NCBI GenBank assembly: GCA_020633895.1
Contig: JACKCT010000004.1
Coordinates: 124,001-188,000 of the forward strand
Reading direction: 5' to 3'
Source of the DNA: Deltaproteobacteria bacterium
GTDB taxonomy: Bacteria > Lernaellota > Lernaellaia > JACKCT01
DNA length: 64,000 bases
Part shown: piece after piece, positions 52,163 to 61,532 of the stretch
Layout of the letters: each line of letters begins with the position of its first letter
Position numbering within the stretch: position 1 is the stretch's first letter
The notes under the pieces: model-generated
Told to the model about the DNA's origin: nothing
Database searches by the model: none
The model's input: only the letters and a program-made list of their open reading frames with translations
Made by a program: the position numbers and the translations under genes

Positions 52163-54495
52163 CGCCCCTGCGCCTCCCGCAACTCGTCGGCCGCCATGGT
52201 CACGAACGTGCGGATTTCGTCCTTGAACCGCTCACGGCCGAAGGGTTGGGCGTGCTCGCGGATCTTGGCCGTGTCGAATTTGTCCATATTCGCTTCGAAG
52301 AATCGGACGGCCTCGACAAGCGCGGAGGCGGTCTGGTCCTTGAAGAACACGCCGGTCGCGTCTTCGGGGATCGCCTCGCCGACAAAACCGCCGACGACCG
52401 TCTCCAGCGCGCCGCCCTTGCCGAAAGCGATGACGGGACGGCCCGCCGCCTGGGCCTCGACGGGCGTGATGCCGAAATCCTCCTCGCCGGGGAAGAGAAA
52501 CGCGCGGCATCGGGCGAACAGCGAACGGATTTCCTCGTCGCTCTGCCAGCCGAGAAGCTCCACATTGTCGTGATTCGCCGCGACTTTTTTGATCTTTCCC
52601 AAATCCTGTCCGGTGCCGACGATCTTCAGCCGAAAACCGCCTTCCACCGCCGCCTCCACCGCCAGGTCGACGCGCTTGTACGGCGCAAAGGCGGAGACGA
52701 TGAGATAGAAATCCTCGACGTCCTCCGCGGGCTCGAACTGCTCCGTATCCACCGGAGGATGGATCACCGTGGCCTCGCGCAGGTAATACGCCTTGATTCG
52801 CTTGGCGACGTGGCGGCTGTTGGCGATGTAGGCGTCTACGCGCGGGGCGGTGCGTTGATCCCATCCGCGCAGCCAGTTGGCGATGATGCGCAGAGCAAGG
52901 CGCGCGACGGGATTTTTCACGCGCTCGGGCCCGAAGTAATCGTCGTAAAGATCCCAAACGTAACGCATGGGCGTATGGACATAGCTGATGTGCGGCGTGG
53001 TCGGCGGCGTGATGACGCTCTTGGCCACGCAGTGGGAACTGGAAATCACCAGATCGAATCCGTTCAGGTCGAATTCCTCGATGGCGCTGGGAAAGAAGGG
53101 CAGATAGTGGCGATAGCGCTGTTCCAGCCAGGGCAAAAACTGCACGAAGCTTGTGTGAATCTTCATGCGTTCGATGGTCGGCGAGAGTTTGCCCGGAAAA
53201 TAGATGAGCGTGAAGATCTCGGCGTGAGGCCAGATCTCGCACATGGCCTCCAGCACCTTCTCGCCGCCGCGCATGCCCGTCAGCCAATCGTGGACCAAGG
53301 CCACGCGCTGCTCGGGCACCTCCAGTGCTTCTTCCACGCGCTCGCTGATCGCCTCGATGCGTGATTCCCAGTCGTGCTGCCCGGCCTCGTCCACGCGAGC
53401 GGCGACCGTCTCCTCGTCGCCGGGATCGGCCAACGCATCGGCGACAAATTTCACGAACTCGTCGGTCGATGTCGCGATCCGGCACAACTTCGGCTTGTCC
53501 CGATACTCCTCGATATTCGGCATCCGCGTCGCCACGATCGGCTTGCCGCACGCCATGTATTCGTAGAACTTCATCGGGAAGCTGGAATTGGTCGACGCGT
53601 TAATGCGCATCGGCAGCAGGGCGACGTCGAAGGCCTTGACCAGCGGCGGAATCGTCGCCCAATCGGCGCGACCGGGCATGAGGACGTTCGGCAGGGCCAT
53701 CAGGCGTTTAACCTGGGTGGACGGATCACCCCAACCGACGGGTCCGACGAGCAGCAGGATCGCCTCGGGATTCGCGCGGGCCACGGCTTCGAGCAAATCC
53801 AGATCGACCTTGTAGTCGGCGATATTGCCGTGATAGCCGATGACCTTGCGTCCCTTGATCGCATGGGCGATGCCGTCGGGCAAAGGTTCGCGGGAATTGA
53901 GGAAATGCCCCACGTCGGCGACGTTCGGCGAATACATCAAGTGTTCCAGGCGGTCTTTACGCGCTTCAAAGAGCACGCGGCTGGTCACGATCGTCAGATC
54001 CGCGCCCTTCTCCATGCGAGCCTCGGCCTCTTGAATGGCCTCGACCGCCACGCCCGGATTGGCGCTGTAATCATCCACGCATTGATAAACGACGCCTGAC
54101 TCGCCCAGGCGACCGACCAACGACTCCGCCGTCGGTAAAAATGACCAGAGAATCGGACGTTTGAAGCCCAACACTTTGGCCCATTTCCGGATGCGACGCA
54201 CCAACAGGACGCGATTGATCGTGCGAATCAGCGGGAACTGGTGGAAAGGCAGCGCGATGGGCGAAAGCACATAGATATTCGGCGCGACGGATTCGGCGCC
54301 TTTGAGCCACCCCGCGACACGCGCGACGACCTTGCGCAGGTCGGTCACGGACGCCCCCGGAGCGCGCAGGCCCAGGTTGTTCACATACAGGATGCGATTT
54401 TGCCGGGCCAGGCGGGAGGTCAGGTGCTGGGAATTGACCCACATGGCGTCCCAGTTCGCCGACGCGATGCAGATGATGTCACGGTTTTTGAGCAA
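52159..54495 (-). CDS. Two-domain fusion of GT4 glycosyltransferases
   Basis: About 778 residues with two complete GT-B enzymes in one frame. First (about 1-395): DIICIASANWDAMWVNSQHL at the start and MKFYEYMACGKPIVATRMP near its end. Second (about 400-775): RVALVHDWLTGMRGGEKVLEAM, then YVHTPMRYVWDLYDDYFG, VSAFAPYKRVDLAVEA and FPGEEDFGITPVEAQAAGRPVIAFGKGG, of the WbaZ type. A short linker (ERVEEALEVPEQ) joins them with no stop. A TTG start with GAGGA six bases upstream is chosen; an upstream start at 54588 is possible but lacks such a site. It is first gene of the polysaccharide operon and should extend the lipid-linked sugar by two residues. Confidence 0.88.
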   Translation of the reverse strand: MLKNRDIICIASANWDAMWVNSQHLTSRLARQNRILYVNNLGLRAPGASVTDLRKVVARVAGWLKGAESVAPNIYVLSPIALPFHQFPLIRTINRVLLVRRIRKWAKVLGFKRPILWSFLPTAESLVGRLGESGVVYQCVDDYSANPGVAVEAIQEAEARMEKGADLTIVTSRVLFEARKDRLEHLMYSPNVADVGHFLNSREPLPDGIAHAIKGRKVIGYHGNIADYKVDLDLLEAVARANPEAILLLVGPVGWGDPSTQVKRLMALPNVLMPGRADWATIPPLVKAFDVALLPMRINASTNSSFPMKFYEYMACGKPIVATRMPNIEEYRDKPKLCRIATSTDEFVKFVADALADPGDEETVAARVDEAGQHDWESRIEAISERVEEALEVPEQRVALVHDWLTGMRGGEKVLEAMCEIWPHAEIFTLIYFPGKLSPTIERMKIHTSFVQFLPWLEQRYRHYLPFFPSAIEEFDLNGFDLVISSSHCVAKSVITPPTTPHISYVHTPMRYVWDLYDDYFGPERVKNPVARLALRIIANWLRGWDQRTAPRVDAYIANSRHVAKRIKAYYLREATVIHPPVDTEQFEPAEDVEDFYLIVSAFAPYKRVDLAVEAAVEGGFRLKIVGTGQDLGKIKKVAANHDNVELLGWQSDEEIRSLFARCRAFLFPGEEDFGITPVEAQAAGRPVIAFGKGGALETVVGGFVGEAIPEDATGVFFKDQTASALVEAVRFFEANMDKFDTAKIREHAQPFGRERFKDEIRTFVTMAADELREAQGR

Positions 54496-54643
54496 TCGGA
54501 GTCCTCGCGTTCGCGGGGCACAAGACGAGCGAAGAATACGGGAGCGGGGCCGGATCGTCCAGGGGACCGGGTCGATTTCGCCGCTCAATCCGGGAAGATT
54601 TCGAGGGGCTTAACCTTTTGTAACGACGGGGTGTCCGAAGGGC

Positions 54644-55939
54644 ATGACCCTAGGATTCGACCAAGCCCGGCATCTGCTCAGCCGTACGGCGTTCGGCGGA
54701 AATCTGGAACAAATTTCCAGGTTTTCGTCCATGTCGCGGGAAGAAGCCGCCCGTGCGCTCCTGGAAAGCGTCCATAAGAAAGCCGCCGCCCCTCCGCCCG
54801 ATTGGGTCGACGAGCCGATTCCGTCCGTGGCCGAACGGCGGATGATGCGCTCGGACCAAACGAAGAAAAGGAAATTTGTCCAGCAGATGCGGCGGCGAGG
54901 CGTGGATCTGAAGTCCTGGTGGTATCGCGAGATGATTGACACGCCGTCGCCTTTCACCGAGACGATGACCCTTTTCTGGCACAACCACTTCACCTCAGGG
55001 CTGCGCAAGGTCAAATCCCCTCAGCTTCTCTATCGTCAAAACATGATGCTTCGCCGTCACGCCGCCGGGAACTATCGCGCGTTTCTGCACGACATCCTGC
55101 GCGATCCGGCGATGCTGCTCTATCTGGACAACGCCAAAAGCCGCAAGGGACAGCCCAACGAGAACCTGGCGCGAGAGCTTTTCGAGCTATTCACGCTGGG
55201 CGAGGGGCAATACACGGAACAGGATGTGAAGGAAGCGGCGCGAGCGCTGACAGGCCTGAGCCTGCGTCGGGAGGATGGGGCGTTCATGGAGCGACCGTTC
55301 GCCCACGACCGGGGCGAAAAGACGATTCTCGGCGAAACGGGATATTTCGACGGGGACGACGTGGTGGAGATCGTGCTGCGTCGCGAGCAGTCCGCGAAAT
55401 TCATCACGGAAAAACTATGGCGGCGCTTCATCGTCACCGAACCCACACCCGACGACATCCGCCGACTTGCGACCCGTTTTCGCGCCAACGACTTCGAACT
55501 ATCGCCGTTGCTCGCCGAAATCCTCTCGCACGAGGCCTTCTCTTCCTCCGAGAATATCGGCACGCGTATCAAGTCGCCGGTGGAGTTGATGGTCGGGACG
55601 GTGCGTCTTTTCGACTTGGACACCTCCGACGATCGCGTGCTCGTGCGTCTGGGGTTTGCGCTGGGGCAGGACATTTTCGAACCGCCCAACGTGAAGGGCT
55701 GGCCGGGCGGCGAGGCATGGATCACGGCCGACACGCTGCTACGTCGGCAGCAGATGCTGCGCCTGGCGTTTCGCGGGATTGACGGAATCAAGCGCATCAA
55801 GCCCTTGGTCGGCAATACGCGGGCTTTGGCGGCGAAGGTTTTGCTCCCGCTGGAACCGTCCCCGGAGACGCTCAAGATCGAGGACGACGAGGACTACTTG
55901 CTCGCGCTGCTCTTGGAGCCGTCGTACCAGCTTTCATGA
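54644..55939 (+). CDS. DUF1800 family protein
   Basis: 431 residues. DUF1800 features: ARHLLSRTAFG at the start, FTETMTLFWHNHFTSGLRKV, PAMLLYLDNAKSRKGQPNENLARELFELFTLGEGQYTE, and the C-terminal FEPPNVKGWPGGEAWITADTLLRR. No signal peptide is visible from this ATG. It is followed 22 bases later by a DUF1501 gene; the two families are found as a pair in many bacteria. Its function is unknown. The region upstream is the shared start region with the divergent glycosyltransferase operon. Confidence 0.9.
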   Translation: MTLGFDQARHLLSRTAFGGNLEQISRFSSMSREEAARALLESVHKKAAAPPPDWVDEPIPSVAERRMMRSDQTKKRKFVQQMRRRGVDLKSWWYREMIDTPSPFTETMTLFWHNHFTSGLRKVKSPQLLYRQNMMLRRHAAGNYRAFLHDILRDPAMLLYLDNAKSRKGQPNENLARELFELFTLGEGQYTEQDVKEAARALTGLSLRREDGAFMERPFAHDRGEKTILGETGYFDGDDVVEIVLRREQSAKFITEKLWRRFIVTEPTPDDIRRLATRFRANDFELSPLLAEILSHEAFSSSENIGTRIKSPVELMVGTVRLFDLDTSDDRVLVRLGFALGQDIFEPPNVKGWPGGEAWITADTLLRRQQMLRLAFRGIDGIKRIKPLVGNTRALAAKVLLPLEPSPETLKIEDDEDYLLALLLEPSYQLS

Positions 55940-55961
55940 CCGAAAGGACCGGGAGATCGCC

Positions 55962-57134
55962 ATGCATCGAAGGACCGTTCTCAAAAGCCTGGGCGCCGCG
56001 TCGATGGCCGTGCTCATGCCGAAGATCGCGTGGTCGGCGACCGAGTCGTCGCGGCCGTGGGAGCGCGTGCTGGTGCTGGTCGAACTGGCGGGCGGCAACG
56101 ACGGCCTCAATACGGTCGTGCCCTACGCGGACGCGGCCTACTATTCCGCGCGGCCCCGGTTGGCGGTGGGCCGGAGCGAGGTGCTGCATCTGGATGAGCG
56201 CGTCGGGCTGAATCCGAATCTGCGGCCGTTGATGGACATCTACCGGGCGAAGGAAGCGGCGGTCGTCTTGGGCGTCGGGTATCCCCATCCGAATCGCTCG
56301 CATTTTCGTTCGATCGACATCTGGGAGACCGGCTCGGACGCGAACGAGGTTCTGCAGGACGGTTGGGTCGCGCGACAATTGGCGTCTCGCTTGCCGAAAT
56401 CGCTGGCGGCGGACGGTGTCGTGATCGGGCGCGGGAATACGGGCGCCCTGGATGGAGCGAATTTCGACACGGTCGTCTTGGATCGTCCCGAACAATTCAT
56501 CCGCCAGGCGCGGCAGTTGCGGGAATCCGCGTCGAAGGGCGGCGGCAACGCGGCGCTGGCCCACGTTCTGCGTGTGCAAAACGATACGCTCAAGGCGGCG
56601 CAGGTCTTGGAAAGTCAACGGGGCCGGGGGGCGACGTTCAAGACGACGTTCCCCGCCACGCCCCTCGGCCAACAGATGCACAACGCGGCGCGCTTAATCG
56701 CCGACGAGATCCCCGTGGCCGTCATCAAGGTCACGCACGTCGGATTCGACACGCACATCGACCAGCGCCGGCGCCACGACGTGCTGCTTGCCCAATTCGC
56801 CGAGGCGATCGCCGCCTTTCGCTCGGCAATGATCGAAACCGGACACTGGCAGCGAACCCTTGTGATGACTTATTCGGAATTCGGCCGACGCGTCGCGCAA
56901 AATGGCAACAACGGCACCGACCACGGCACGGCCGCGCCTCACTTCATTTTCGGCGGACGGGTGCTTGGCGGAATTTACGGTGAACAGCCTGGCCTCCTCC
57001 GCCTGGACGGCGAGGATATGAGCCACACGGTCGATTTTCGCCGGATGTACGCGACCGTCGCGCAGCGATGGTGGGGCATCTCCGATGACATTTTCGGCGC
57101 CGAAGGATTCACCCCGCTGCCGTGCGTGACCTAG
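55962..57134 (+). CDS. DUF1501 family protein, Tat-exported
   Basis: 390 residues. Begins MHRRTVLKSLGAASMAVLMP, a twin-arginine signal. The DUF1501 (sulfatase-like) body has VLVELAGGNDGLNTVVPY, HPNRSHFRSIDIWETG, GFDTHIDQRRRHDVLL, TYSEFGRRVAQNGNNGTDHG and a C-terminal VDFRRMYATV. These are the usual metal-site-like residues of the family. GGGAG six bases upstream supports the start. Partner of DUF1800 in the same transcript, ending at the terminator near 57161. Confidence 0.92.
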   Translation: MHRRTVLKSLGAASMAVLMPKIAWSATESSRPWERVLVLVELAGGNDGLNTVVPYADAAYYSARPRLAVGRSEVLHLDERVGLNPNLRPLMDIYRAKEAAVVLGVGYPHPNRSHFRSIDIWETGSDANEVLQDGWVARQLASRLPKSLAADGVVIGRGNTGALDGANFDTVVLDRPEQFIRQARQLRESASKGGGNAALAHVLRVQNDTLKAAQVLESQRGRGATFKTTFPATPLGQQMHNAARLIADEIPVAVIKVTHVGFDTHIDQRRRHDVLLAQFAEAIAAFRSAMIETGHWQRTLVMTYSEFGRRVAQNGNNGTDHGTAAPHFIFGGRVLGGIYGEQPGLLRLDGEDMSHTVDFRRMYATVAQRWWGISDDIFGAEGFTPLPCVT

Positions 57135-57160
57135 GCGAAGCCGAAACCAGGCCCATCAAT

Positions 57161-57195
57161 AAAAAGACCGGCGCGCAAAACGCCGGTCTTCTTCC
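57161..57195. terminator. Bidirectional Rho-independent terminator
   Basis: Perfect 10-bp stem AAGACCGGCG with CGCCGGTCTT and loop CGCAAAA; A run on the left and T-rich tail on the right. It ends both the DUF1800/DUF1501 unit and the convergent iron-uptake operon. Confidence 0.88.
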
Positions 57196-57213
57196 CATGC
57201 GAGGCAGGTTTAT

Positions 57214-58587
57214 TTACAGGCTTCTCAGGAAAGCCAGGAGGGCTTCGCGGTCGGACGCGCTCATGGTGCGGAAGGCTTCGCGACTGCCGTCCGCCTCGCC
57301 GCCGTGCCAGAGGATCGCTTCCTCGATGCTGCCGGCGCGCCCGTCATGCAGCAGGCCCGAGAGAGGCAGGACCGTGTGCGCCAGACCCAGTCCCCACAGC
57401 GGCGCCGTGCGCCATTCGCTGCCGGTCGCTTCGAAATCCGGACGCCCGTCGGCCAATCCCGGACCCATGTCGTGCAGCAGCAGATCCGTGTAGGCGTGGA
57501 TCGTCTGCCGGGACAGCTCGGCAATCTCGTGATCGCCGGTGGTCATCGTCGGCGTATGGCACGAAGCGCATCCGATGGCCTCGAACAATCGCTCGCCACG
57601 ACGCACCGTCACGTCGGCCCAATCCACCCGGGCGGGCACGCCCAGGGTCTGCGTATAGAACGCGGTGGCCTCCAGCGTTTCGAAGTCGATGTCGTAGCCT
57701 TCCTCGTCCTCGTCGGGGAAGAGGGGATTGCCCACGCCCATGTCGTCGCGATACGCCCCCGCCGCTTGTTGCAGCAGGTTGGGCTGATTGGCCTTGAGAC
57801 CGAAACGGCCCATGACCGTCCGAGCGCTCTGGACGTCGTAGACGTAGTTCGGCCGTCCCGAAATGCCGTCGCCGTCCGCGTCGTCGGGATCCGCGGCGGC
57901 AAGGATCGTCTCTTCATCCAGCGCCTCCAGCAACCCCAGGCCGTGCACCGGCGGCGGAATGCGCAGGGACGTCATCATCTCCGGATCAAAGCTGCCGCCG
58001 TCCGACGGCGTAAGCGTCACGACCGGCTCGCGCAGCGTGTACGCCGTGCCGTCGCCGTAGCTGCCGCCGTATTCCACCCAGTCGATTTCGACGACCGCCT
58101 CGGCCGCAACACCGTAGATTGCCTGATCCTGGATCTGCGTTCCGACCCCGGGCACCGGCACCGGCCCGCCCGGCAATTCGGGATCACCCCGATCGGCCGG
58201 AAGGCTCACCCGCACCAGCGCCTGGGACTTGCCGGGACGATTGCCGACCGCCGGCATGCCCCGACCGTTTTCCGTGTGGCAATTCAGGCACGAGGTGTTG
58301 TTGAAGACCGGCCCGAGCCCCGGATTGACCGTCGCCGGCGCGCTGACGAATTGGTTCTCAAAACGCACATCGCCGAGGAAATGATGCTCCAGATTTTTTT
58401 CCGTCAGGTTCGCCGCCGGGTTGGTGAAGGCGCTGGACGAACGGTCGAACGTCGTCGTCTCGCCGCCGGCCAACGGACGCTCGAGCTCGCCGTCGGTTTC
58501 GCCTTCCAACTCGGCGTCGCACGCGATCCCGGCGGCCGAAGCCGCCAGAATCAGGATGGACAAAAGAAAGTAAACGGACTTGGACAT
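57214..58587 (-). CDS. Di-heme oxidoreductase lipoprotein (DUF1111/DHOR family)
   Basis: 457 residues. A lipoprotein signal ends in AGIAC (Cys at about residue 23). Two heme c sites: SCLNCHTENGRG and GCASCHTPTM. Between them lie the family's SLRIPPPVHGLGLLEAL, GRFGLKANQPNLLQQAAGAY and, after the second heme, TDLLLHDMGPGLADG and TAPLWGLG. GAGG six bases upstream supports the ATG. Last gene of a unit with imelysin and porin upstream. Members are found with imelysin in iron-acquisition loci, probably handling electrons at the periplasmic side; the exact reaction is unproven. Confidence 0.9.
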   Translation of the reverse strand: MSKSVYFLLSILILAASAAGIACDAELEGETDGELERPLAGGETTTFDRSSSAFTNPAANLTEKNLEHHFLGDVRFENQFVSAPATVNPGLGPVFNNTSCLNCHTENGRGMPAVGNRPGKSQALVRVSLPADRGDPELPGGPVPVPGVGTQIQDQAIYGVAAEAVVEIDWVEYGGSYGDGTAYTLREPVVTLTPSDGGSFDPEMMTSLRIPPPVHGLGLLEALDEETILAAADPDDADGDGISGRPNYVYDVQSARTVMGRFGLKANQPNLLQQAAGAYRDDMGVGNPLFPDEDEEGYDIDFETLEATAFYTQTLGVPARVDWADVTVRRGERLFEAIGCASCHTPTMTTGDHEIAELSRQTIHAYTDLLLHDMGPGLADGRPDFEATGSEWRTAPLWGLGLAHTVLPLSGLLHDGRAGSIEEAILWHGGEADGSREAFRTMSASDREALLAFLRSL

Positions 58588-58616
58588 CTTGTGCCTCGCG
58601 TGTTGGGAGCCGGGTT

Positions 58617-59735
58617 CTACTCCTGAATCAGGGGAACCAGCTCGTCCTGCAGGGTGTTGGCCAAAGTATTGATCGCTTCCTGGGCCGCCTCGATGTTGGC
58701 CGCCTGATCCGGATCGGTGATCGAATCGCGGAACGGCTCGGCGATTTCGTCCAGCGCGTCGATGGCCGCCTGAATCTGCGTCTGAATAGTGTCGTCCAGA
58801 TCGGAATCGACCGAGGCGACCCACTCATTCATGCCCTTGCCGCTCGTGCCGGCCCCGGCTACATCGCCCATGTACCCGTTTTGGATGCTGGTGATGTTGC
58901 TCTTGAAGTCGGTGAGCGAGTTGAAGCTGAACTGGCTTTCCACCAGCGTCACGTCACCGGCGTCATAGGGATCGGCGATCTTGCCGTTGGCGACCTCGTC
59001 GCAGATGCCGACCATGGCCAGCACGATCTCCTGGGCCGCCGAGGAATAGGACGGGTAGGCCGTGTTGCCGTCCTGACCGGCGGTGGCGAAGGTGTCGCGA
59101 TAAGGCGCGGAATCGTCGATGCCTTCGGTCCAGCTCGTGGCCAGGTTGGCGGCGATCTCGGCCAGCACCGTGGTCGAGGACGTCAGGTACTGCAATTCGC
59201 GGGCGGTGAAGTCGGCGGCGTCCTTGTCGTTGGCGGCGCCGAAAAGCAGATACTCCACCGTGTGGAAGCCCTGCAGGCCTTCGCCCAGGTTGCGCACGTA
59301 GTCGACGGTCAGGTCGTCGCTGTCGGCCAGGACGGCGTCCAGGTCGGTCTTGTTGACCGGCCAGGAGTCCAGCGCCGGGTCATAGCCGAAGCTGTCGACA
59401 GGGCCGAATAAAAAGCCCTCGCTCTGCTCCCAAGGCAGACGGGTGTCGCGCCAGGCCTGCTGGGCGGTGGCCAGGTTGCCGTCCGTGGTGTCGGCGTCCA
59501 GGGCGTCGACCGCGTCGAGCAGGTTCGCCGCTTCGTCGGCCAGCCACTGGTAGGTCGGGACGATGACCTCGTCGGCGTAATCGGCGATCACGTCCTCATC
59601 GTCGAACGATCCCGACGAGGATCCGGCGCCCGAATCGTCGTCATCCGTCGAACAGGCGGCGATGGCGGTCAGCATCAGCGCGGCCAGAAGGAAAATCATT
59701 CCTCGGCCGGTCGCGGTTTTCAGGGTCAAAAACAT
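58617..59735 (-). CDS. Imelysin-family (peptidase M75) lipoprotein
   Basis: 372 residues. A lipoprotein signal ends in AIAAC (Cys28), followed by an Asp/Ser/Gly linker. The GxHxxE motif is GFHTVE at residues 156-161. Other imelysin features: QQAWRDTRLPWEQSEGFLFGPVD-type region and the long helices at the C-terminus. Imelysins are iron-regulated lipoproteins thought to bind iron in the periplasm; the peptidase activity is doubtful. AAGGAG seven bases upstream supports the ATG. It lies between the porin and the di-heme protein. Confidence 0.92.
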   Translation of the reverse strand: MFLTLKTATGRGMIFLLAALMLTAIAACSTDDDDSGAGSSSGSFDDEDVIADYADEVIVPTYQWLADEAANLLDAVDALDADTTDGNLATAQQAWRDTRLPWEQSEGFLFGPVDSFGYDPALDSWPVNKTDLDAVLADSDDLTVDYVRNLGEGLQGFHTVEYLLFGAANDKDAADFTARELQYLTSSTTVLAEIAANLATSWTEGIDDSAPYRDTFATAGQDGNTAYPSYSSAAQEIVLAMVGICDEVANGKIADPYDAGDVTLVESQFSFNSLTDFKSNITSIQNGYMGDVAGAGTSGKGMNEWVASVDSDLDDTIQTQIQAAIDALDEIAEPFRDSITDPDQAANIEAAQEAINTLANTLQDELVPLIQE

Positions 59736-59788
59736 TGCTCCACTCCTTCATAACGACGGCGCAGGGCCGTCCCAGGGCTCATACGGCC

Positions 59789-61108
59789 TCAATACACAAA
59801 ACCCACCGCCAGCGTGGCGGTGTTTTCCTCGTTGAATTCCGAATCGCCCAGCGTGCGATGGGCATAGTCCAGTTTGGTCACGAGCGCGTCGCGATAGGTG
59901 TAGGACAAGCCGCCGGTCAGGACGGTGCGTTCGAATCGCGGGTTGTCGAACAGGGAGCCGCGCGTCTTGTACATGGTGTCGTAGTAGTCGTAGCGGAAGA
60001 ACGGCTCGAGTTCGTGGCGCTCATCCAGGCCGATATACGGCGCCACGTCCACGCCCAGCTCCCACCAGTAGGCCAATGCCTCTTCGGCCACCGGCGAGCG
60101 CAGGACGTTGAGGTTATTGGACAAGCGGGCGTTTCGCTCGGAGATCAGGTCCGCGTTGTGCAGCCGCCCCCAGATGACCGTGCCCTGGCCGCGGACGTTG
60201 AACACGTCGAACATCAAATGGCCGTCGACCATCGTCAGCGGCGCGGAGATGTAGCCGCAGGCGGCGACCTTGTCCGGGTTGTCGTCGTCGCAGTCGTTGA
60301 TCAGATCGGGCTTGGGACGGTTCTTCGCCGTCTCGCCGTGGTAGACCGAGCCGCCGAAGTTCACACCCTGGATCGGCTTGAAATCCACGCGGCCGACGTA
60401 GGCCAGATCGGTGGCGCGGATTTCCTCGAATCGAGTCTGATGGCCGGAGGCGATCCAGCGCTGGGACGAGAAGCCGGTCGAGTCCAGCCCGTTGACCACC
60501 TGGGCGCGGACGTGCATCCAATGCAGATACTTTGACGCGATTTCGAAGCCCATTTCGTCCCATGTCGCCGGGGTGATCGTCGATTCGGACTCGGCACGGC
60601 GGGTAGCCAGGTAGTGGGTGGGCAGGTGGTAGTCGTTGAGTTGACCGAAGGCGACATAAAAACGCCCGGCGCGAATCGAGAAATAGTCCAAGAAGCCTTT
60701 CTGGACGTACAGTTCTTCCAAGACGACCTCGCCGCCTTTTTCGACTTCCTGCTCGTACTCGCCGAATTCCTCGTATTCCAGCTCCATCGCCGAGCCGGTG
60801 CCGCCGTGTTCGAATTCGATCTCCGCTTCGAAGAGGATCTGCTCCTGAAGCATGAATCCCTCGAGTTCGAGCACAAAGCGGGTTTGGTCAAAGACGAAGC
60901 GGTCGTCATCCTGGGAGCCGCCGTCGCGATTTTGGTTGGGACCGTAATCCAGGTGGGCGAAATGCATCTCACCGTAGCCGTGCCAAGCCAGTTCGAAAGG
61001 CACTTCGGCGCCGAATTCGTGGTCGGCGCTGGCGGGAATGCTCAACGAGAGGACGAGCGCCAGAGCGGCGACAGGGGCCATGAAATGACGAATATTCAAA
61101 GGCAACAA
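59789..61108 (-). CDS. Porin-like outer-membrane protein of the iron-uptake block
   Basis: About 440 residues. A signal peptide (HFMAPVAALALVLSLSIPASA) precedes an acidic and aromatic-rich sequence with alternating strands. Features of phosphate-selective-porin-like barrels: ELAWHGYGEMHFAHLDYG, YVQKGFLDYFSIRAGRFYVAFGQLN, and the ending TATLAVGFVY with aromatic last residue. A Glu-rich loop (MELEYEEFGEYEQEVEKGGE) could attract cations. A TTG start with GGGAG seven bases upstream is chosen; the ATG at 61081 is possible. It is upstream of imelysin and probably passes iron or a related ligand through the outer membrane (inference). Confidence 0.78.
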   Translation of the reverse strand: MLPLNIRHFMAPVAALALVLSLSIPASADHEFGAEVPFELAWHGYGEMHFAHLDYGPNQNRDGGSQDDDRFVFDQTRFVLELEGFMLQEQILFEAEIEFEHGGTGSAMELEYEEFGEYEQEVEKGGEVVLEELYVQKGFLDYFSIRAGRFYVAFGQLNDYHLPTHYLATRRAESESTITPATWDEMGFEIASKYLHWMHVRAQVVNGLDSTGFSSQRWIASGHQTRFEEIRATDLAYVGRVDFKPIQGVNFGGSVYHGETAKNRPKPDLINDCDDDNPDKVAACGYISAPLTMVDGHLMFDVFNVRGQGTVIWGRLHNADLISERNARLSNNLNVLRSPVAEEALAYWWELGVDVAPYIGLDERHELEPFFRYDYYDTMYKTRGSLFDNPRFERTVLTGGLSYTYRDALVTKLDYAHRTLGDSEFNEENTATLAVGFVY

Positions 61109-61303
61109 AACCCGACTCCCCAGCCCCGCCAACGTTCGAAGGCCGCGCGTACCTCAATGGGCACGACGGGACATTCGTCATGGTGGGGGTGAAAGGTTCG
61201 TCGGGTTCGAAGACGCCTCGCGGCGCCGGATGACCTCACTGCGTCCCGTGATCGGGGGCAGGCGAATCCTTGGTACAGATAATCTCGGATATCTCAGCGC
61301 GAT

Positions 61304-61507
61304 CTAAGCTAAATCGCGGCGTAAGTCCTCATTGAGCTTTTCAAAGGTGGTCGACAGCGAATCTCCGTCCTCGCCCAGGGCGCATCCGCCGCATCCCCGG
61401 CTACAACCGGCCACGGGCTTGGCGGCGAATTCGCGATAAATCTGTCGTCCGAACAGAAAGGCCGCGAAAGCAACGATTCCCGCCGAGACTATCGATTCGA
61501 GGATCAT
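61304..61507 (-). CDS. FeoB-associated Cys-rich membrane protein
   Basis: 67 residues. One membrane helix (ESIVSAGIVAFAAFLFGRQIY) and a Cys cluster GCSRGCGGCALGED. This matches the short FeoB-associated Cys-rich family found after feoB in many bacteria. The ATG has GGAG six bases upstream. It follows feoB by 25 bases on the same strand. A 9-bp palindrome (61298-61318) covers its stop codon. It probably binds Fe or an Fe-S cluster at the cytoplasmic exit of FeoB; this is inferred from the family. Confidence 0.85.
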   Translation of the reverse strand: MILESIVSAGIVAFAAFLFGRQIYREFAAKPVAGCSRGCGGCALGEDGDSLSTTFEKLNEDLRRDLA

Positions 61508-61532
61508 CTCCAACTCCACACATGCGCCGCGA

